From: Nocardia brasiliensis ATCC 700358
GTDB lineage: Bacteria > Actinomycetota > Actinomycetes > Mycobacteriales > Mycobacteriaceae
Reading direction: 5' to 3'
Assembly (NCBI RefSeq): GCF_000250675.2
Contig: NC_018681.1
Location: 5,518,001-5,582,000 of the forward strand
Length of the DNA stretch: 64,000 nt
Part shown: in pieces, positions 45,120 to 54,659 of the stretch
Position numbering within the stretch: the first letter of the stretch is position 1
Layout of the letters: each line of letters begins with the position of its first letter
Translations under genes and position numbers: made by a program
The notes under the pieces: generated by a model
Told to the model about the DNA's origin: nothing
The model's database searches: none
What the model saw: only the letters and a program-made list of their open reading frames with translations

Positions 45120-45629
45120 TCAGTAGGCGGCATTGACTCCGTACTCGGCCTGGGCACGCGTGAAGCCCTCATACACCAACTGATCGATCAGTCCGGACCG
45201 AGAGAACGAGGTGTACTCAAGATACTGCTTGGCGCTTTTTGCCGCTTGCTCGTTCCAGTCCACATTCAGGCTGTCCACCGCGAACGTAGCGTCTGCGGTA
45301 GCGAAGCCTTCGTACTCGAGCTGGTGGATCAGACCGCTGCGGGAGAAGGCAGAGTAGTCGAGGTACTGCTGGGCAGATCGGATGGCGTTGCGCTGGCTGG
45401 AGGTGATGTCCTGCTTGGCCAGGGAGAATTCGACCGCATGTGTCGATACCGGCGCCGCGATATCCGGCTGAGCGACGTCGGCCGCTGCCGGAGCGCTATT
45501 CCATGCGGGTGCCGCCAGGACGAGAGCCAGTACCGGGCCGGCGGCCAGCCACACCCACTTCTTCTGTTTCGTCGGCGAGCCCGCGGCCGACAGGTAGCTG
45601 GGCTGTGGGGCGGAAAACGGCTTGGTCAT
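45120..45629 (-). CDS. Ltp-type secreted/lipoprotein-like protein with two repeats
   Basis: 169 residues. ATG 45629 follows AGGAG (spacing 5). The N-terminus has a membrane segment (WVWLAAGPVLALVLAAPAW) that serves as a signal sequence. Two copies of the roughly 48-residue 'host cell surface-exposed lipoprotein' repeat follow: SAQQYLDYSAFSRSGLIHQL and SAKQYLEYTSFSRSGLIDQL. In phage TP-J34 Ltp, such helix-turn-helix repeats block DNA injection by other phages; here the cysteine of a lipobox is not obvious. It ends 710 bases before the conflict-system gene's last codon, on the same strand. Confidence 0.82.
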   Translation of the reverse strand: MTKPFSAPQPSYLSAAGSPTKQKKWVWLAAGPVLALVLAAPAWNSAPAAADVAQPDIAAPVSTHAVEFSLAKQDITSSQRNAIRSAQQYLDYSAFSRSGLIHQLEYEGFATADATFAVDSLNVDWNEQAAKSAKQYLEYTSFSRSGLIDQLVYEGFTRAQAEYGVNAAY

Positions 45630-45832
45630 CGGTACTCCTGCTCTGCTCATTACGCCGGGATCGCCGTCCGCAAATGATTCGAGGCAACCCAGCGAAACGG
45701 ACTGGGAACCAACACAAGACGACAACAACGAGACTATGGTCGGCGCGCCCGCGCCACAGTCGTTCGAACAACCGACTCCGACTCCATCCTTCACAGAAAG
45801 ATTGAGTTTCCGAACACACCGGGGAGGATTCA

Positions 45833-48800
45833 CTACGCTGGAGGCAGATAGTCGAGTACTGCGATGTCGCCGTCGAGCCCCACGATGATTTCGCTGCCAG
45901 GGCCTACATGCACGAAACGCACGCGCTCTGGGCAATCGAGCACCGCAACAGTGGACATCGTGACGAGGTCCCACATTCGTACTGTGCGGTCGTAGCTGCC
46001 GGTAATAGCGACCGGGTGCTTGTGGAGCTGGGTGCAGGCTGCCCCCATGACCTTGTCGGTGTGGCCGGTGAGTACCCCGTGCTCGGTCTCCGTAGTCAGG
46101 TCCCAGATCCGTACAGTGCCGTCGCGACTGCCTGTGACAGCGACCGGCCGTCCGTCAATGGCCGTGCAGGCTACCGAATTGACCGAGCCGTCGTCGGTAA
46201 CGAACACAGCGCGTTCGGATTCGGCGGCCAAGTCCCAGACCCGCACCGTGCCGTCGTCACTGCCGGTGACAGCAACCGGATGCCCATCGATCGCAGTGCA
46301 GTCCACTGCCAGGACCAAGTCCCTGTGGCCGATGAACTCGGTGCGCTGGGTTCTCGTGGTCAGGTCCCACACCCGCACCGTGCCATCCTCGGTGCCAATG
46401 ACGGCGACAGGGTGCTCGTCAACTATCGTGCAGGCCAGTGCCCCGCTGATGTCGATGTGCGCAGGAAGCACGGCATGTTCGGTGCCCGTGGCCAGGTCCC
46501 AAACTCGAACCGTGTTTACGTCGCTGGTGACCGCGACCGGACAACCGTCAAGCATGGTGCAGGCCACCGACAAGACAGCGGCCGTTTGGCCGGCAAGTCT
46601 GGCGCGTTCCAACCCGGTGCGCAGGTCCCAGACCCGCAATATCTCATCGTGGCTGCAGATGACAGCTACCGCGTCTTTCCCGAGCGTGGTACTCGCCACC
46701 GCCCAGCCCCAGCCCGCGTGGGCAGCGTGCTGTTCGAAGGCGCCGGTCTTCTTGCGAGTGAGCTGCATCGCAGGGGCTTGTCCTGATTCGCCCGGCCCGG
46801 ATTCGAGCATCTGCGGGTGAGGTGTAGCGAGATCCCAAACCCGCACGGTGTTGTCGTCGCTGCCGGTGACAGCGATCAGGTGCCCATCGAGCATCGTGCA
46901 GGCCACTGCCTGAACCCAGCCCGTGTGTCCGGTGAGTATGGCGCGTTCGGTTCCCGTGGTCAGGTCCCAGACCCGCACCGTGCGGTCGCTGCTGCCGGTG
47001 ACCGCAATCGGCTGCCCGTCGATCGCGGTACACACCACCGCCCCGACCCAACCGGCGTGCCCAGTGAGCACAGCGCGTTCAACTCCTGTGTTCAGGTCCC
47101 AGACTCTCACCGTGTCATCGTCACCGCCGGTGACTGCGACAGCGTGACCGTCCAGAACCGTGCAGGCCACAGCCGAAACCGAGCCTGTATGGCCGTGAAG
47201 CACAGCACGTTCGGCTCCGGTGATCAGGTCCCACACCCGCACCGTGCGGTCGCGACTACCGGTGACTGCGACCGGGTGCCCATCGATCGCGGTGCAGGCC
47301 ACTGCCCGGACAGCGCTGCGATGGCCAGTGAACTCGGCACGTTCGATGCCTGTGGCCAGGTCCCACACCCGCACCGTGTGGTCATGACTACCGGTGACCG
47401 CGACCAGGTCTCCATCGAGCATGGTGCAGGCCACAGCGCTGGCGGCGCCATGACCGCTGGCAAGCACCGCTCGCTCGGTCCCTGTGGTTAGGCTCCCTGT
47501 GGTTAGGTCCCAGACCCGCACCGTGCCGTCGTCGCCGGTAGTGACCGCGACAGCGTGCCCGGCCAACGTGCTGCATTCCACCGCTTCGACCCAACTGGTA
47601 TGCCCGGTGAGTGTGGAGCGGTGCGCTGGATGAGTGAGTGTGCCTGTGGCCCAGCGGATTTTCCACCTCGTTCTCCGGCTGAGCTGATGTTGCTGGCGTG
47701 CGGCTCCGAAGCGTGCGGCTTCGATGGCCAGTACTTGGCGGCGACGGATCGGTGGGAGGTGATGGTGATGGCAGCGATAGATGGCTCGGGTCAGTAGCCC
47801 GTCTTCGCTCTCTACCCGAAGCATGGCGGCCAGCAGGGGCGCGGGTTCGGCATGGACAAGGTAGTCCGTGTCGGTGATCAGCTCGTCTATCAGGCCGGCA
47901 TGGGCAGCGTGGGTGGCCAGATAGCGCAACGTGTAGGGGTGGGCGAGTTCCCAGTCTGGGTATCCGTCACCGTCTAGAGGTACCCGCTGTTTCAATACGT
48001 GCACGAACGCGGTGTGGGCGGCGGTGGAGTCGTGGTCTCGGATGAGGTGTTCGGCGAGGGCTTGATGGTAGAGGCGGTAGGCCGAGCGTCCGTTCTCGGT
48101 GGCTTCCACGACGTAGGAGCCCGCGGTGTGGCGCAGCCACATCAGATCCTCGTCGGTGTAGGTGATCCCGGCCATCTGGGAGGCGATCGACGCCCACAGG
48201 TCTTCCCACGGGAGCCCTTGACCTTGCGCTAACGCCAAGGGCCGCAACAAGTTCCGTGCTCGCTGGGCATCTTCACCGAGCCGCGATTGCAGGTCGCGGC
48301 GCATGGCGTCCCCGGGCAAGGCGGGCAGCGACGCCCGCCAGGCGGGATCGTAGGTGTTCGGCAGTTTCGGGTCGGCGGACAGGGTCGCGGCGACGATTCG
48401 GGTGACCAAGAACGAGGGATACGCTTGCTCGGCGATTGCGCTGGCGACCGCACGGATCACTGGTGGTCTTTGGTCGGTGTAAATGCTGTCGGGTGCTGCC
48501 GCGACGAGTCCGCGGATGGCGTAGGTTCTCAACGCGTCGAGGTCGGCGTGGCGCGGCGCATCGAGGTCCAGTGCCGACTCACGTGTCAGCCCGAATTCGT
48601 CGAGTAGGTAGGGGCGGGTACCGACCAGCAGCCGGATCCCGTCGCAGGCGTGATCGAGTAACGGGCGCAGCAGTTTTCGGGCCAGCTGACGCGGTTCGGT
48701 GGCTTCGTCGAGGCCATCGATCAGCACCGTCAGCGCCGCCTCTCGCTCGTGTAGAGCTTCGGCGAGTTCCCCGATCGTGCTCACGGACAGTTGGGCGGCA

Positions 48801-49966
48801 GCGGCTATGCCGTCTCGGACCTGGTCGATGGTGAGGTTCTGGGCGTAGATCGCCACATCCACGATCCCGGGATTCGGAACCGCTTCCGGTGGAAGGTTCA
48901 GGCTGTGGACAGGCACGGTATCGCGATATTCCGAGTGGGCCAGGGCAGCGATCAGCCCGAGCACCGCGGTCTTGCCTGAGCCAGGGTTACCGGTCACCGC
49001 AAGCAGCGGCCGGTTCGGGTCGGGGCGGGTGAGCCATGTGGTGATGTCGGTGAGCGCCGCGCGGCGTCCGCAGAACCACCAGCCCTTGCCGTCGCGGTTG
49101 CCCATCGCCCGCACCAGCAGCCGAGTACGGAACTCGACCTCGCGGCGCTCGGCGTGATCCTCCCACTCCTGCGCCTGCTGCAACGCGAGATCGACACCGG
49201 TCATGCTCGGGTGATGACGAGGGTTGGGCAGGAACTCCGGTATGTCCTCGGTCAATGCCAGCAGGTGATAGACGATGTCCTGAACAGCAGGATCGGCGCC
49301 GTGCTTACGCAGTTCGCTCACCAAGGCGGGGATGGCGATGATCGGAGGACTGTAGCCGGCCGCGGCAAGTGACCCGGCCGCTTCGGTGAGCAGGCGCGGG
49401 AACCGCCCGGCCTCAGCGAGCTGACGCGGTTGTGCTGAGCTGAGCACGACGATCCCGTCCCCTACCTTGGTGCCCCACCGACGTAGGTAGGAGTCCAGTG
49501 CCTTGGCAGCGAATTCGGCGCCGCCGCTGCCCGAGTAGCAGGTATCGAGCATCAGCAGCAGCCGCCGCACCGGGGTCTTGTACAAGATCGCGTCAGCGAT
49601 GTCGCTGGTACGCGCCGCCAGATGCGGGCGGTCGGGGTCGGTGTCGGCGGTGAACAACACGTGACGGTCGAGCTCGTCGAGACGCTCACCGTGCCCGGTG
49701 AAATACACCGCCAGCATGTCATCGGGACGCCGGTCGTCGTCGTGACAGAACCGGTCGAGCGCGTCCAACAGCTGTGCCGCGGTGGGGTTCATGCCCACCG
49801 TCTCGACCAGCTTGTAGCCGAACCTCCCGGTGAACAGCCGCACCAGGTCCTCCCGTGCCCGGTACAACCCCGGCCTGTCCCAGCCCGGACCCGCAACAGC
49901 ATGATCAGCAACCGCCACCGCGATCAGAAACCGCCGTGGGCCACCGCCGCCCGGCTCACCGGTCAT
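45833..49966 (-). CDS. Caspase - P-loop NTPase - WD40 protein (predicted conflict-system effector)
   Basis: 1377 residues. Residues 1-200 are a caspase-like (C14) peptidase with His92 in YFTGHGE and Cys143 in LMLDTCYSG, the catalytic pair. A STAND/NACHT-like NTPase follows (GNPGSGKT at 326-333, LIDGLDE at 414-420), then helical winged regions to about 780. The C-terminus has 12-13 WD40 repeats of about 44 residues (VRVWDL, AVAVTG), probably two propellers that sense a trigger. The domain plan is that of predicted NTP-dependent programmed-death or phage-defence systems: sensing through WD40, oligomerisation by the NTPase, then protease activation. It overlaps the hydrolase gene by 11 bases. 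Confidence 0.9.
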   Translation of the reverse strand: MTGEPGGGGPRRFLIAVAVADHAVAGPGWDRPGLYRAREDLVRLFTGRFGYKLVETVGMNPTAAQLLDALDRFCHDDDRRPDDMLAVYFTGHGERLDELDRHVLFTADTDPDRPHLAARTSDIADAILYKTPVRRLLLMLDTCYSGSGGAEFAAKALDSYLRRWGTKVGDGIVVLSSAQPRQLAEAGRFPRLLTEAAGSLAAAGYSPPIIAIPALVSELRKHGADPAVQDIVYHLLALTEDIPEFLPNPRHHPSMTGVDLALQQAQEWEDHAERREVEFRTRLLVRAMGNRDGKGWWFCGRRAALTDITTWLTRPDPNRPLLAVTGNPGSGKTAVLGLIAALAHSEYRDTVPVHSLNLPPEAVPNPGIVDVAIYAQNLTIDQVRDGIAAAAQLSVSTIGELAEALHEREAALTVLIDGLDEATEPRQLARKLLRPLLDHACDGIRLLVGTRPYLLDEFGLTRESALDLDAPRHADLDALRTYAIRGLVAAAPDSIYTDQRPPVIRAVASAIAEQAYPSFLVTRIVAATLSADPKLPNTYDPAWRASLPALPGDAMRRDLQSRLGEDAQRARNLLRPLALAQGQGLPWEDLWASIASQMAGITYTDEDLMWLRHTAGSYVVEATENGRSAYRLYHQALAEHLIRDHDSTAAHTAFVHVLKQRVPLDGDGYPDWELAHPYTLRYLATHAAHAGLIDELITDTDYLVHAEPAPLLAAMLRVESEDGLLTRAIYRCHHHHLPPIRRRQVLAIEAARFGAARQQHQLSRRTRWKIRWATGTLTHPAHRSTLTGHTSWVEAVECSTLAGHAVAVTTGDDGTVRVWDLTTGSLTTGTERAVLASGHGAASAVACTMLDGDLVAVTGSHDHTVRVWDLATGIERAEFTGHRSAVRAVACTAIDGHPVAVTGSRDRTVRVWDLITGAERAVLHGHTGSVSAVACTVLDGHAVAVTGGDDDTVRVWDLNTGVERAVLTGHAGWVGAVVCTAIDGQPIAVTGSSDRTVRVWDLTTGTERAILTGHTGWVQAVACTMLDGHLIAVTGSDDNTVRVWDLATPHPQMLESGPGESGQAPAMQLTRKKTGAFEQHAAHAGWGWAVASTTLGKDAVAVICSHDEILRVWDLRTGLERARLAGQTAAVLSVACTMLDGCPVAVTSDVNTVRVWDLATGTEHAVLPAHIDISGALACTIVDEHPVAVIGTEDGTVRVWDLTTRTQRTEFIGHRDLVLAVDCTAIDGHPVAVTGSDDGTVRVWDLAAESERAVFVTDDGSVNSVACTAIDGRPVAVTGSRDGTVRIWDLTTETEHGVLTGHTDKVMGAACTQLHKHPVAITGSYDRTVRMWDLVTMSTVAVLDCPERVRFVHVGPGSEIIVGLDGDIAVLDYLPPA
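45900..47640 (-). repeat. WD40-coding tandem repeats
   Basis: About 12 in-frame units of roughly 132 bases encode GSxDxTVRVWDLxTGxERAV ... SAVACTxxDGxPVAVT. The units are near-identical in DNA around 46200-47200, as from recent duplication or gene conversion, so unit number may vary between strains. Confidence 0.85.
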
Positions 49967-50828
49967 CCAGGCCGCCCACGATCGCCTGGCCGGTCAGCTT
50001 CTCCGTCAGATACGGAACAGCCGAATGCGCGTGAGAACCGTTGTGGACCAGCGTGTCCCACACCCGCTGCGAGAACGAGGAACCGAACAGCGGATTCAGC
50101 TGCTTGACCAGAGCCACCACATCCCCAGCATCGGCGATGTTGGTCCACACCAGCTGCCCGCCGGGCCAGGCGCCGATCCCGTGGGCCGGTACCGGCTCGA
50201 GGCGGTCGAAGATCAGATTCGGGATCCCCAGCGGCGACCCCATCGTGATCAACGCCCGCACCGAGTGTCCGGGCAGGGCACACAAGGTTTCGTAGGCGAC
50301 GACCGAGCCGAGGGAGTGCGCGATCACCACGCGGGTGTCTTCGCTGATCTGATCGCGCACACGGTCGCGGATCTGTTCGCGGAGAACGGGTTCGGTGAGG
50401 TAGCGGCGAACCTGTTTGAGATCACCGACCATCGAGCGCAGCGCGATCCCGGCGAAGAACCTGGAATCAGCGAGTCGCTCGAGCCGGCGCTGCACCGACA
50501 CCGGCGCCCGCCCGCTCAGGCTCAGATCATCAGGGACCTGCACCACAGTGTCGCTTGACGCGGCGGCTTCCCACCAGACGGTTAGCAGGTCCAGCTCCAC
50601 GCCGGGTTCGACATCGCCTGCGTCGTACCACGGCTCCGGCCCCGAAAGCGGTTGCCCGGGCAGACGAAACAGATCCCCGTAGAAGCCCGCCACGACTTCG
50701 TTCTCGGTGAGCCGCGCTGCCCCGGCCAGGCTCAAACCGCTATTCAGCGCGGGCACCCAATCCTTGAGCATGACTTCGCTACCGGAGACCTGCTGCCCGA
50801 TCCCATGCACGCACACCACCCGCGCCAT
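49956..50828 (-). CDS. Alpha/beta hydrolase (lipase/esterase-like), partner of the caspase-WD40 gene
   Basis: 290 residues. It begins VVCVHGIGQQ, the strand and oxyanion-hole segment of lipase-like hydrolases, and has AHSLGS with the nucleophile Ser172 (the family has GHSxG), then MGSPLGIPNL and the acid/His region NIADAGDVVALV and NGSHAHSAVP. The start at ATG 50828 lies behind GGGTGGG. Its stop overlaps the start of the caspase-WD40 gene by 11 bases, so both form one operon. In similar loci the hydrolase is thought to be an upstream effector or regulator; its substrate is unknown. Confidence 0.83.
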   Translation of the reverse strand: MARVVCVHGIGQQVSGSEVMLKDWVPALNSGLSLAGAARLTENEVVAGFYGDLFRLPGQPLSGPEPWYDAGDVEPGVELDLLTVWWEAAASSDTVVQVPDDLSLSGRAPVSVQRRLERLADSRFFAGIALRSMVGDLKQVRRYLTEPVLREQIRDRVRDQISEDTRVVIAHSLGSVVAYETLCALPGHSVRALITMGSPLGIPNLIFDRLEPVPAHGIGAWPGGQLVWTNIADAGDVVALVKQLNPLFGSSFSQRVWDTLVHNGSHAHSAVPYLTEKLTGQAIVGGLDDR

Positions 50829-51551
50829 CAGCAACCCACCCCTTCAACGCGATAACTTCCCGCGAACGCATGACCAATGCCGCAGTGCACCTGAACGAGC
50901 GACGCTGCGCCACTTCAGATCTAACCCCACCGCTACGCCGAAACGCATCGAAACGAGTCCCCGTTGACCAAGCTGCGACCCCCATGTCCACCGATCAACT
51001 GACACCCGACGCTATCCGCAGCCTGCATCGCACCGTGCTGGGACGCTCCCGACTGTGTGAACGACGAAAACCCACGGATCCGATGGTATTCACGGTCCGG
51101 GCGACCGGGACGTCCGCGGGTATCCGGTCATCGGCTGCGGCACCGGGAAGGGCGTGCGTCCCGTCCCGGCACCGATTACGTTTGTAGCACTACACATCCG
51201 CCATCAGAAACTCAGGTCCAGCAGCGGCCATGGACCGGCCGAGCGGCCTCGGTCAGCGTGCAGGTAGCCGCTGCATCGATCGGTTAGTCACACTGAACCG
51301 TCGACTTATCTGATTGCAGCAGTTCGTGTTCGAGGTCAGCTGCCACGTAGCGTGCCGTAGGAGACCGGGCGGGCTGACTCGTGAACCGTCTGTCGCCCTT
51401 GCGGTTGACTTGCCCGTGATGTGCCTACCCGTCCGGTCTCCGTTCACGGTCCGACTCGACAGAGGTATGACGACAACCTGCTGTGAAAGGCTCTTAAAGT
51501 CGACATGTCGGCCGTGGATTCCCCATCCGACAACAACGAGGAACGAACCTG
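50829..51551. other. Gap upstream of the hydrolase operon
   Basis: About 720 bases. The promoter of the hydrolase/caspase operon should be here, on the minus strand. Only shadow frames cross it, and I found no repeat or known signal. Confidence 0.4.
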
Positions 51552-52028
51552 ATGATGCTGATCGGCGTCGATCCGCACAAGTCCACCCACACCGCCACCG
51601 CTGTCGATCCGGCAACAAGTTCCGATCTCGGCTCACTCCGGATCGACGCGAGTTTCGCCGGCTATCGCAAGCTGCTCGCGTGGGAGCGGCAGTGAACCGA
51701 ACGCGGCTGGGCCGCGCAGAACGCCGAGGGACTCGGTCACCACTTGGCGCTGTGGCTGGTCACGATGGATGAAACCGTGATGGATGTGGCATCGGCCGCA
51801 ACGGCGCGGGTCCGGCAGCACTCCCGTGGCGGGCGCCGCAAGAATGACCGCATCGATGCCGCAGCCGCGGCGAGTGTCGCTGCGCTGCACGGAGATGCCC
51901 GCCGCGTGCATGCAGAAACCCACGCCGATTCCCTCGCGCTACTCGATGAAGATCGAAAGAATCTGTCCAGCAACAGAACCCGATCCTCCGTCGACGAGAT
52001 GAACGGGACACACGAGGTCATGGCGTAG
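51552..52028 (+). pseudogene. IS110-family transposase fragment with internal stop
   Basis: MMLIGVDPHKSTHTATAVDP is the IS110 opening (DEDD motif region, first Asp in GVDPHK). The frame meets TGA at 51693-51695, then resumes in frame with ERGWAAQNAEGLGHHLALWL and SRGGRRKNDRIDAAAAASVA before ending at 52028. Only about 155 of the usual 400 residues remain and the C-terminal serine-containing domain is gone, so it is inactive. GC content is as in the neighbours. Confidence 0.85.
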
Positions 52029-52220
52029 CGCCAGCGACATGAGCACAGGTAATGAACCAACAGGTCGGTTCTCTTTGAATTGTGCATCCTGTCAGGACGC
52101 CCGTCCACTTAGCCAGGAGTCAGCCCGCCATGTGCCTGAAATGTCGGCTTGATCTATCCGGGTGGCCTACTCTCAGCAGGTCAGGTGCTATCCGTTCGAA
52201 TGAGACGCGAGGTAACTGAG

Positions 52221-52412
52221 ATGGCTGCAAAATTCGAGCTCTACAAGGACAAGGCCGGCAAGATACGGTTCCGCTTGAAAGCCCCCAACGGCGAGATCAT
52301 CGCAGCATCGGAAGCATACGAGAGCAAAGCCGCCGCCAAGAACGGCATCGAATCGATCAAGAAGAACGCCGCCGGCGCCGAAGTCGTCGACCAGACCATG
52401 GCAGCGGTGTAA
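52221..52412 (+). CDS. YegP/DUF1508 protein
   Basis: 63 residues. A single copy of the DUF1508 unit: KFELYKDKAGKIRFRLKAPN, GEIIAASEAYESKAAAKNGI and IESIKKNAAGAEVVD. In E. coli YegP there are two such units. The small alpha/beta fold has no established function. ATG 52221 has GAGG upstream. Confidence 0.85.
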   Translation: MAAKFELYKDKAGKIRFRLKAPNGEIIAASEAYESKAAAKNGIESIKKNAAGAEVVDQTMAAV

Positions 52413-52662
52413 CCCTCGTTCAGGTCGCCGGGCCGCCCAATACGCGTCGATCGTTCGCGGCGAGTGCGTCCCCCAACGGCGCAGTTGGACCGCGAGATGC
52501 CAGGCCCGGCGACCAGGCCGAACGAAGTCAGTGATGAAACCACCCGGGGGTGCTGCACGCCTCTGTAGCTGCCGAATGGGCGGTGCTCGATCGCAGTGTC
52601 ACGAACGCCGAACCCTGACCCGACTGTCGCGTCATACTGGTCGCAGGAAATCCGGGGGGCTA

Positions 52663-53386
52663 GTGGCGACCAGTGTTCTCGTTGCAGTTGTCGGAATCCT
52701 CGGCACAGCGATCGGGGCTGTGCTGACGGCGTCGATTTCGCCCCGAACCGAGAGTAGGCGCCAGCTGGCGCTCGAGCGCCAGCAGATGCGAGAAGCACAG
52801 CGACAGCAGGACGGGCAGCTGCACGAGCCACGGCTCGAACATCTGCCGTGGCGCCGCGCGCTCGCCTACCTCGACCTGCTCACCGACCTCAGCTCTGCCG
52901 ACCGCGCAAATCAGCAACTTTTCCGCGAACTGGTCGCCAGGTCAGCCCCTGCACCGGTCGTCGACGAAGCACGGCTGGGCGAGATCCGCCGCGGCTTGTT
53001 CAAAGCTGCGGAACACACCGCCGACAAGGTCGTCCTCGAAAGACCCCGCCGCCGTTGCGGCCACCGCCTCGGCCGTGACAGCTCAGCTTGGTGTTCTCGT
53101 CAGTGAAGTCCGCGCATTTGCCCGAGCACACGCCGATCCAGCACCGCAGGAAGTGGAGCATCGCAGGATCGTCGAGGAAGCCGGGCAGCGTTTCATCGAG
53201 GTGCGCACCACGTTGTCGCGTCCGGCTGAATACTGGATCAGGCACAAATTTCGTGATTCCGTCTGGTCGGGTTCCTTAGTCGCTCAACAGGATTCGTTTG
53301 CGGAGCAGGTCTGGTTTGGCGCGGCCGAACATTTGGCGCTTACCGCCCACGTAATCGGCGTCCGTGACATTCGTACCCATCCCTGA
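52663..53386 (+). pseudogene. Membrane-anchored hypothetical protein, frameshifted
   Basis: GTG 52663 starts one transmembrane helix (VLVAVVGILGTAIGAVLTAS) followed by a charged coiled coil (RRQLALERQQMREAQRQQDG) and helices up to TADKVVLE. There the frame turns into arginine-rich nonsense while the next frame goes on with DPAAVAATASAVTAQLGVLV and VRAFARAHADPAPQEVEHRR. One extra A in the AAA run at 53039-53041 accounts for the break. The end near 53386 comes just before tnpA, so the transposon may have cut it. Function unknown. Confidence 0.5.
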
Positions 53387-53411
53387 ACGACGCTGTGGCG
53401 AACAGGGATTG

Positions 53412-54659
53412 ATGCCTACATTCGCCACACATACGTCCCCACCGGCGGCGGTGGATCTCGATCGGTTCATGGTCCGGAAGGTCCGCCACCGCGACGGCCG
53501 GTTGTCGCACTGGATCTTCACCCCGTCCGGGGAGGTGCATCGTCCGTCGCTGACGGTGCTGACCAGGTACGGGACCTCGACACAGGAGACCTACGCCTAC
53601 AGCCTCGTCGATCACCTGAACTGGCTGTATGTGAACAACCGCGGCCCGGACACGGTCACCTTCGATGACCTGCGCCGCTACATGAACGGCGTGACCGGCC
53701 GGGTCGACGGCGTCTACGGCCTGGTCTGGCGGCGACCGGAGCAGAAGCCGCTGGGCCCGTCGGCGGCGGGCAACGTCGCGACGGTGGTGAAGGCTTACTA
53801 TCTGTCGTTGCAGGTGACCGGCGAGGTCCGGCCGGATCTGGTCGAGGCGTTGACCTGCGGCCGCAGCTTCGCTCGTGGTGGTCGGCGGTCGGTCGAGTCG
53901 AATCCTCTTGCCCCGCACAAGGGTTCGCGTCGGCCGCGGTTCTTGCCGGACGAGGTCGTCGAGGCGTTGTTCGAGCCCGGGGTTCTCCCGACTGCCCGCG
54001 ACGTCATGATCGTGACCTGGTTGCACGACGGTGGGCTGCGCGTCGGCGGGCTCTGCGGGCTGCGGTTCTGCGACCTGCACCTGACCCGGAACCACCCCTG
54101 CGGGCAGCGCGCGGATCCGCATGTCCACGTCGTCGGCCGCGACGACAACCCCAATCGGGCTCGCGCGAAGTCTTACGTTCCGGCGACCTCGGCCCGGGAC
54201 GGTTACACCGTCGACGGGGTGATCCGCGCGGTCTCGAACGACATGATCAGCACGTTCTACGCCTACCTGCTCGACGAGTTCCATCCGATCCAGCACCTGG
54301 CCGACCACGAGCAGGTCCTGGTCCACCTCACCGGCGCCACCGCCGGCGCGGCGCTGCACACCGGCGGTGTCCGCAAGATGCTGCGCCGCGCCTGCGGCCG
54401 TGCTGGCCTGAACGTCCACCTGGTTCCGCATTCCTTCCGGCACAAGGCCGCGGCCGCGCTCTATGCCGAGTCGGACTTCAACGCCGAGCTGACCGCGCAG
54501 GAGTTCGGCTGGTCCAGCCCGGCCATGGTCACCGAGGTCTACGGAAAGTCGGCCAACCGCCACGCGATGAAGTTCCTTCAGCAGGCGTGGGACGCCACCG
54601 CCCGCCCACCGGCCGAGCCGTATCTTGCGCCGGCACACGGGCGCGGAGTCGAGTCGTGA
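53412..54659 (+). CDS. tnpA: Tn554-type TnpA, tyrosine recombinase
   Basis: 415 residues. The tyrosine-recombinase catalytic set is present: Arg near 208 in HDGGLRVGGLCGL, His/Arg in HSFRHKAAA (340-343), and Tyr377 in EVYGKSA. It starts from ATG 53412 with GAACAGGG nearby; an earlier in-frame start at 53364 is not needed. The stop overlaps the GTG of the next gene (GTGA), the usual tnpA-tnpB coupling. It should act with tnpB and tnpC to move the element. Confidence 0.9.
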   Translation: MPTFATHTSPPAAVDLDRFMVRKVRHRDGRLSHWIFTPSGEVHRPSLTVLTRYGTSTQETYAYSLVDHLNWLYVNNRGPDTVTFDDLRRYMNGVTGRVDGVYGLVWRRPEQKPLGPSAAGNVATVVKAYYLSLQVTGEVRPDLVEALTCGRSFARGGRRSVESNPLAPHKGSRRPRFLPDEVVEALFEPGVLPTARDVMIVTWLHDGGLRVGGLCGLRFCDLHLTRNHPCGQRADPHVHVVGRDDNPNRARAKSYVPATSARDGYTVDGVIRAVSNDMISTFYAYLLDEFHPIQHLADHEQVLVHLTGATAGAALHTGGVRKMLRRACGRAGLNVHLVPHSFRHKAAAALYAESDFNAELTAQEFGWSSPAMVTEVYGKSANRHAMKFLQQAWDATARPPAEPYLAPAHGRGVES

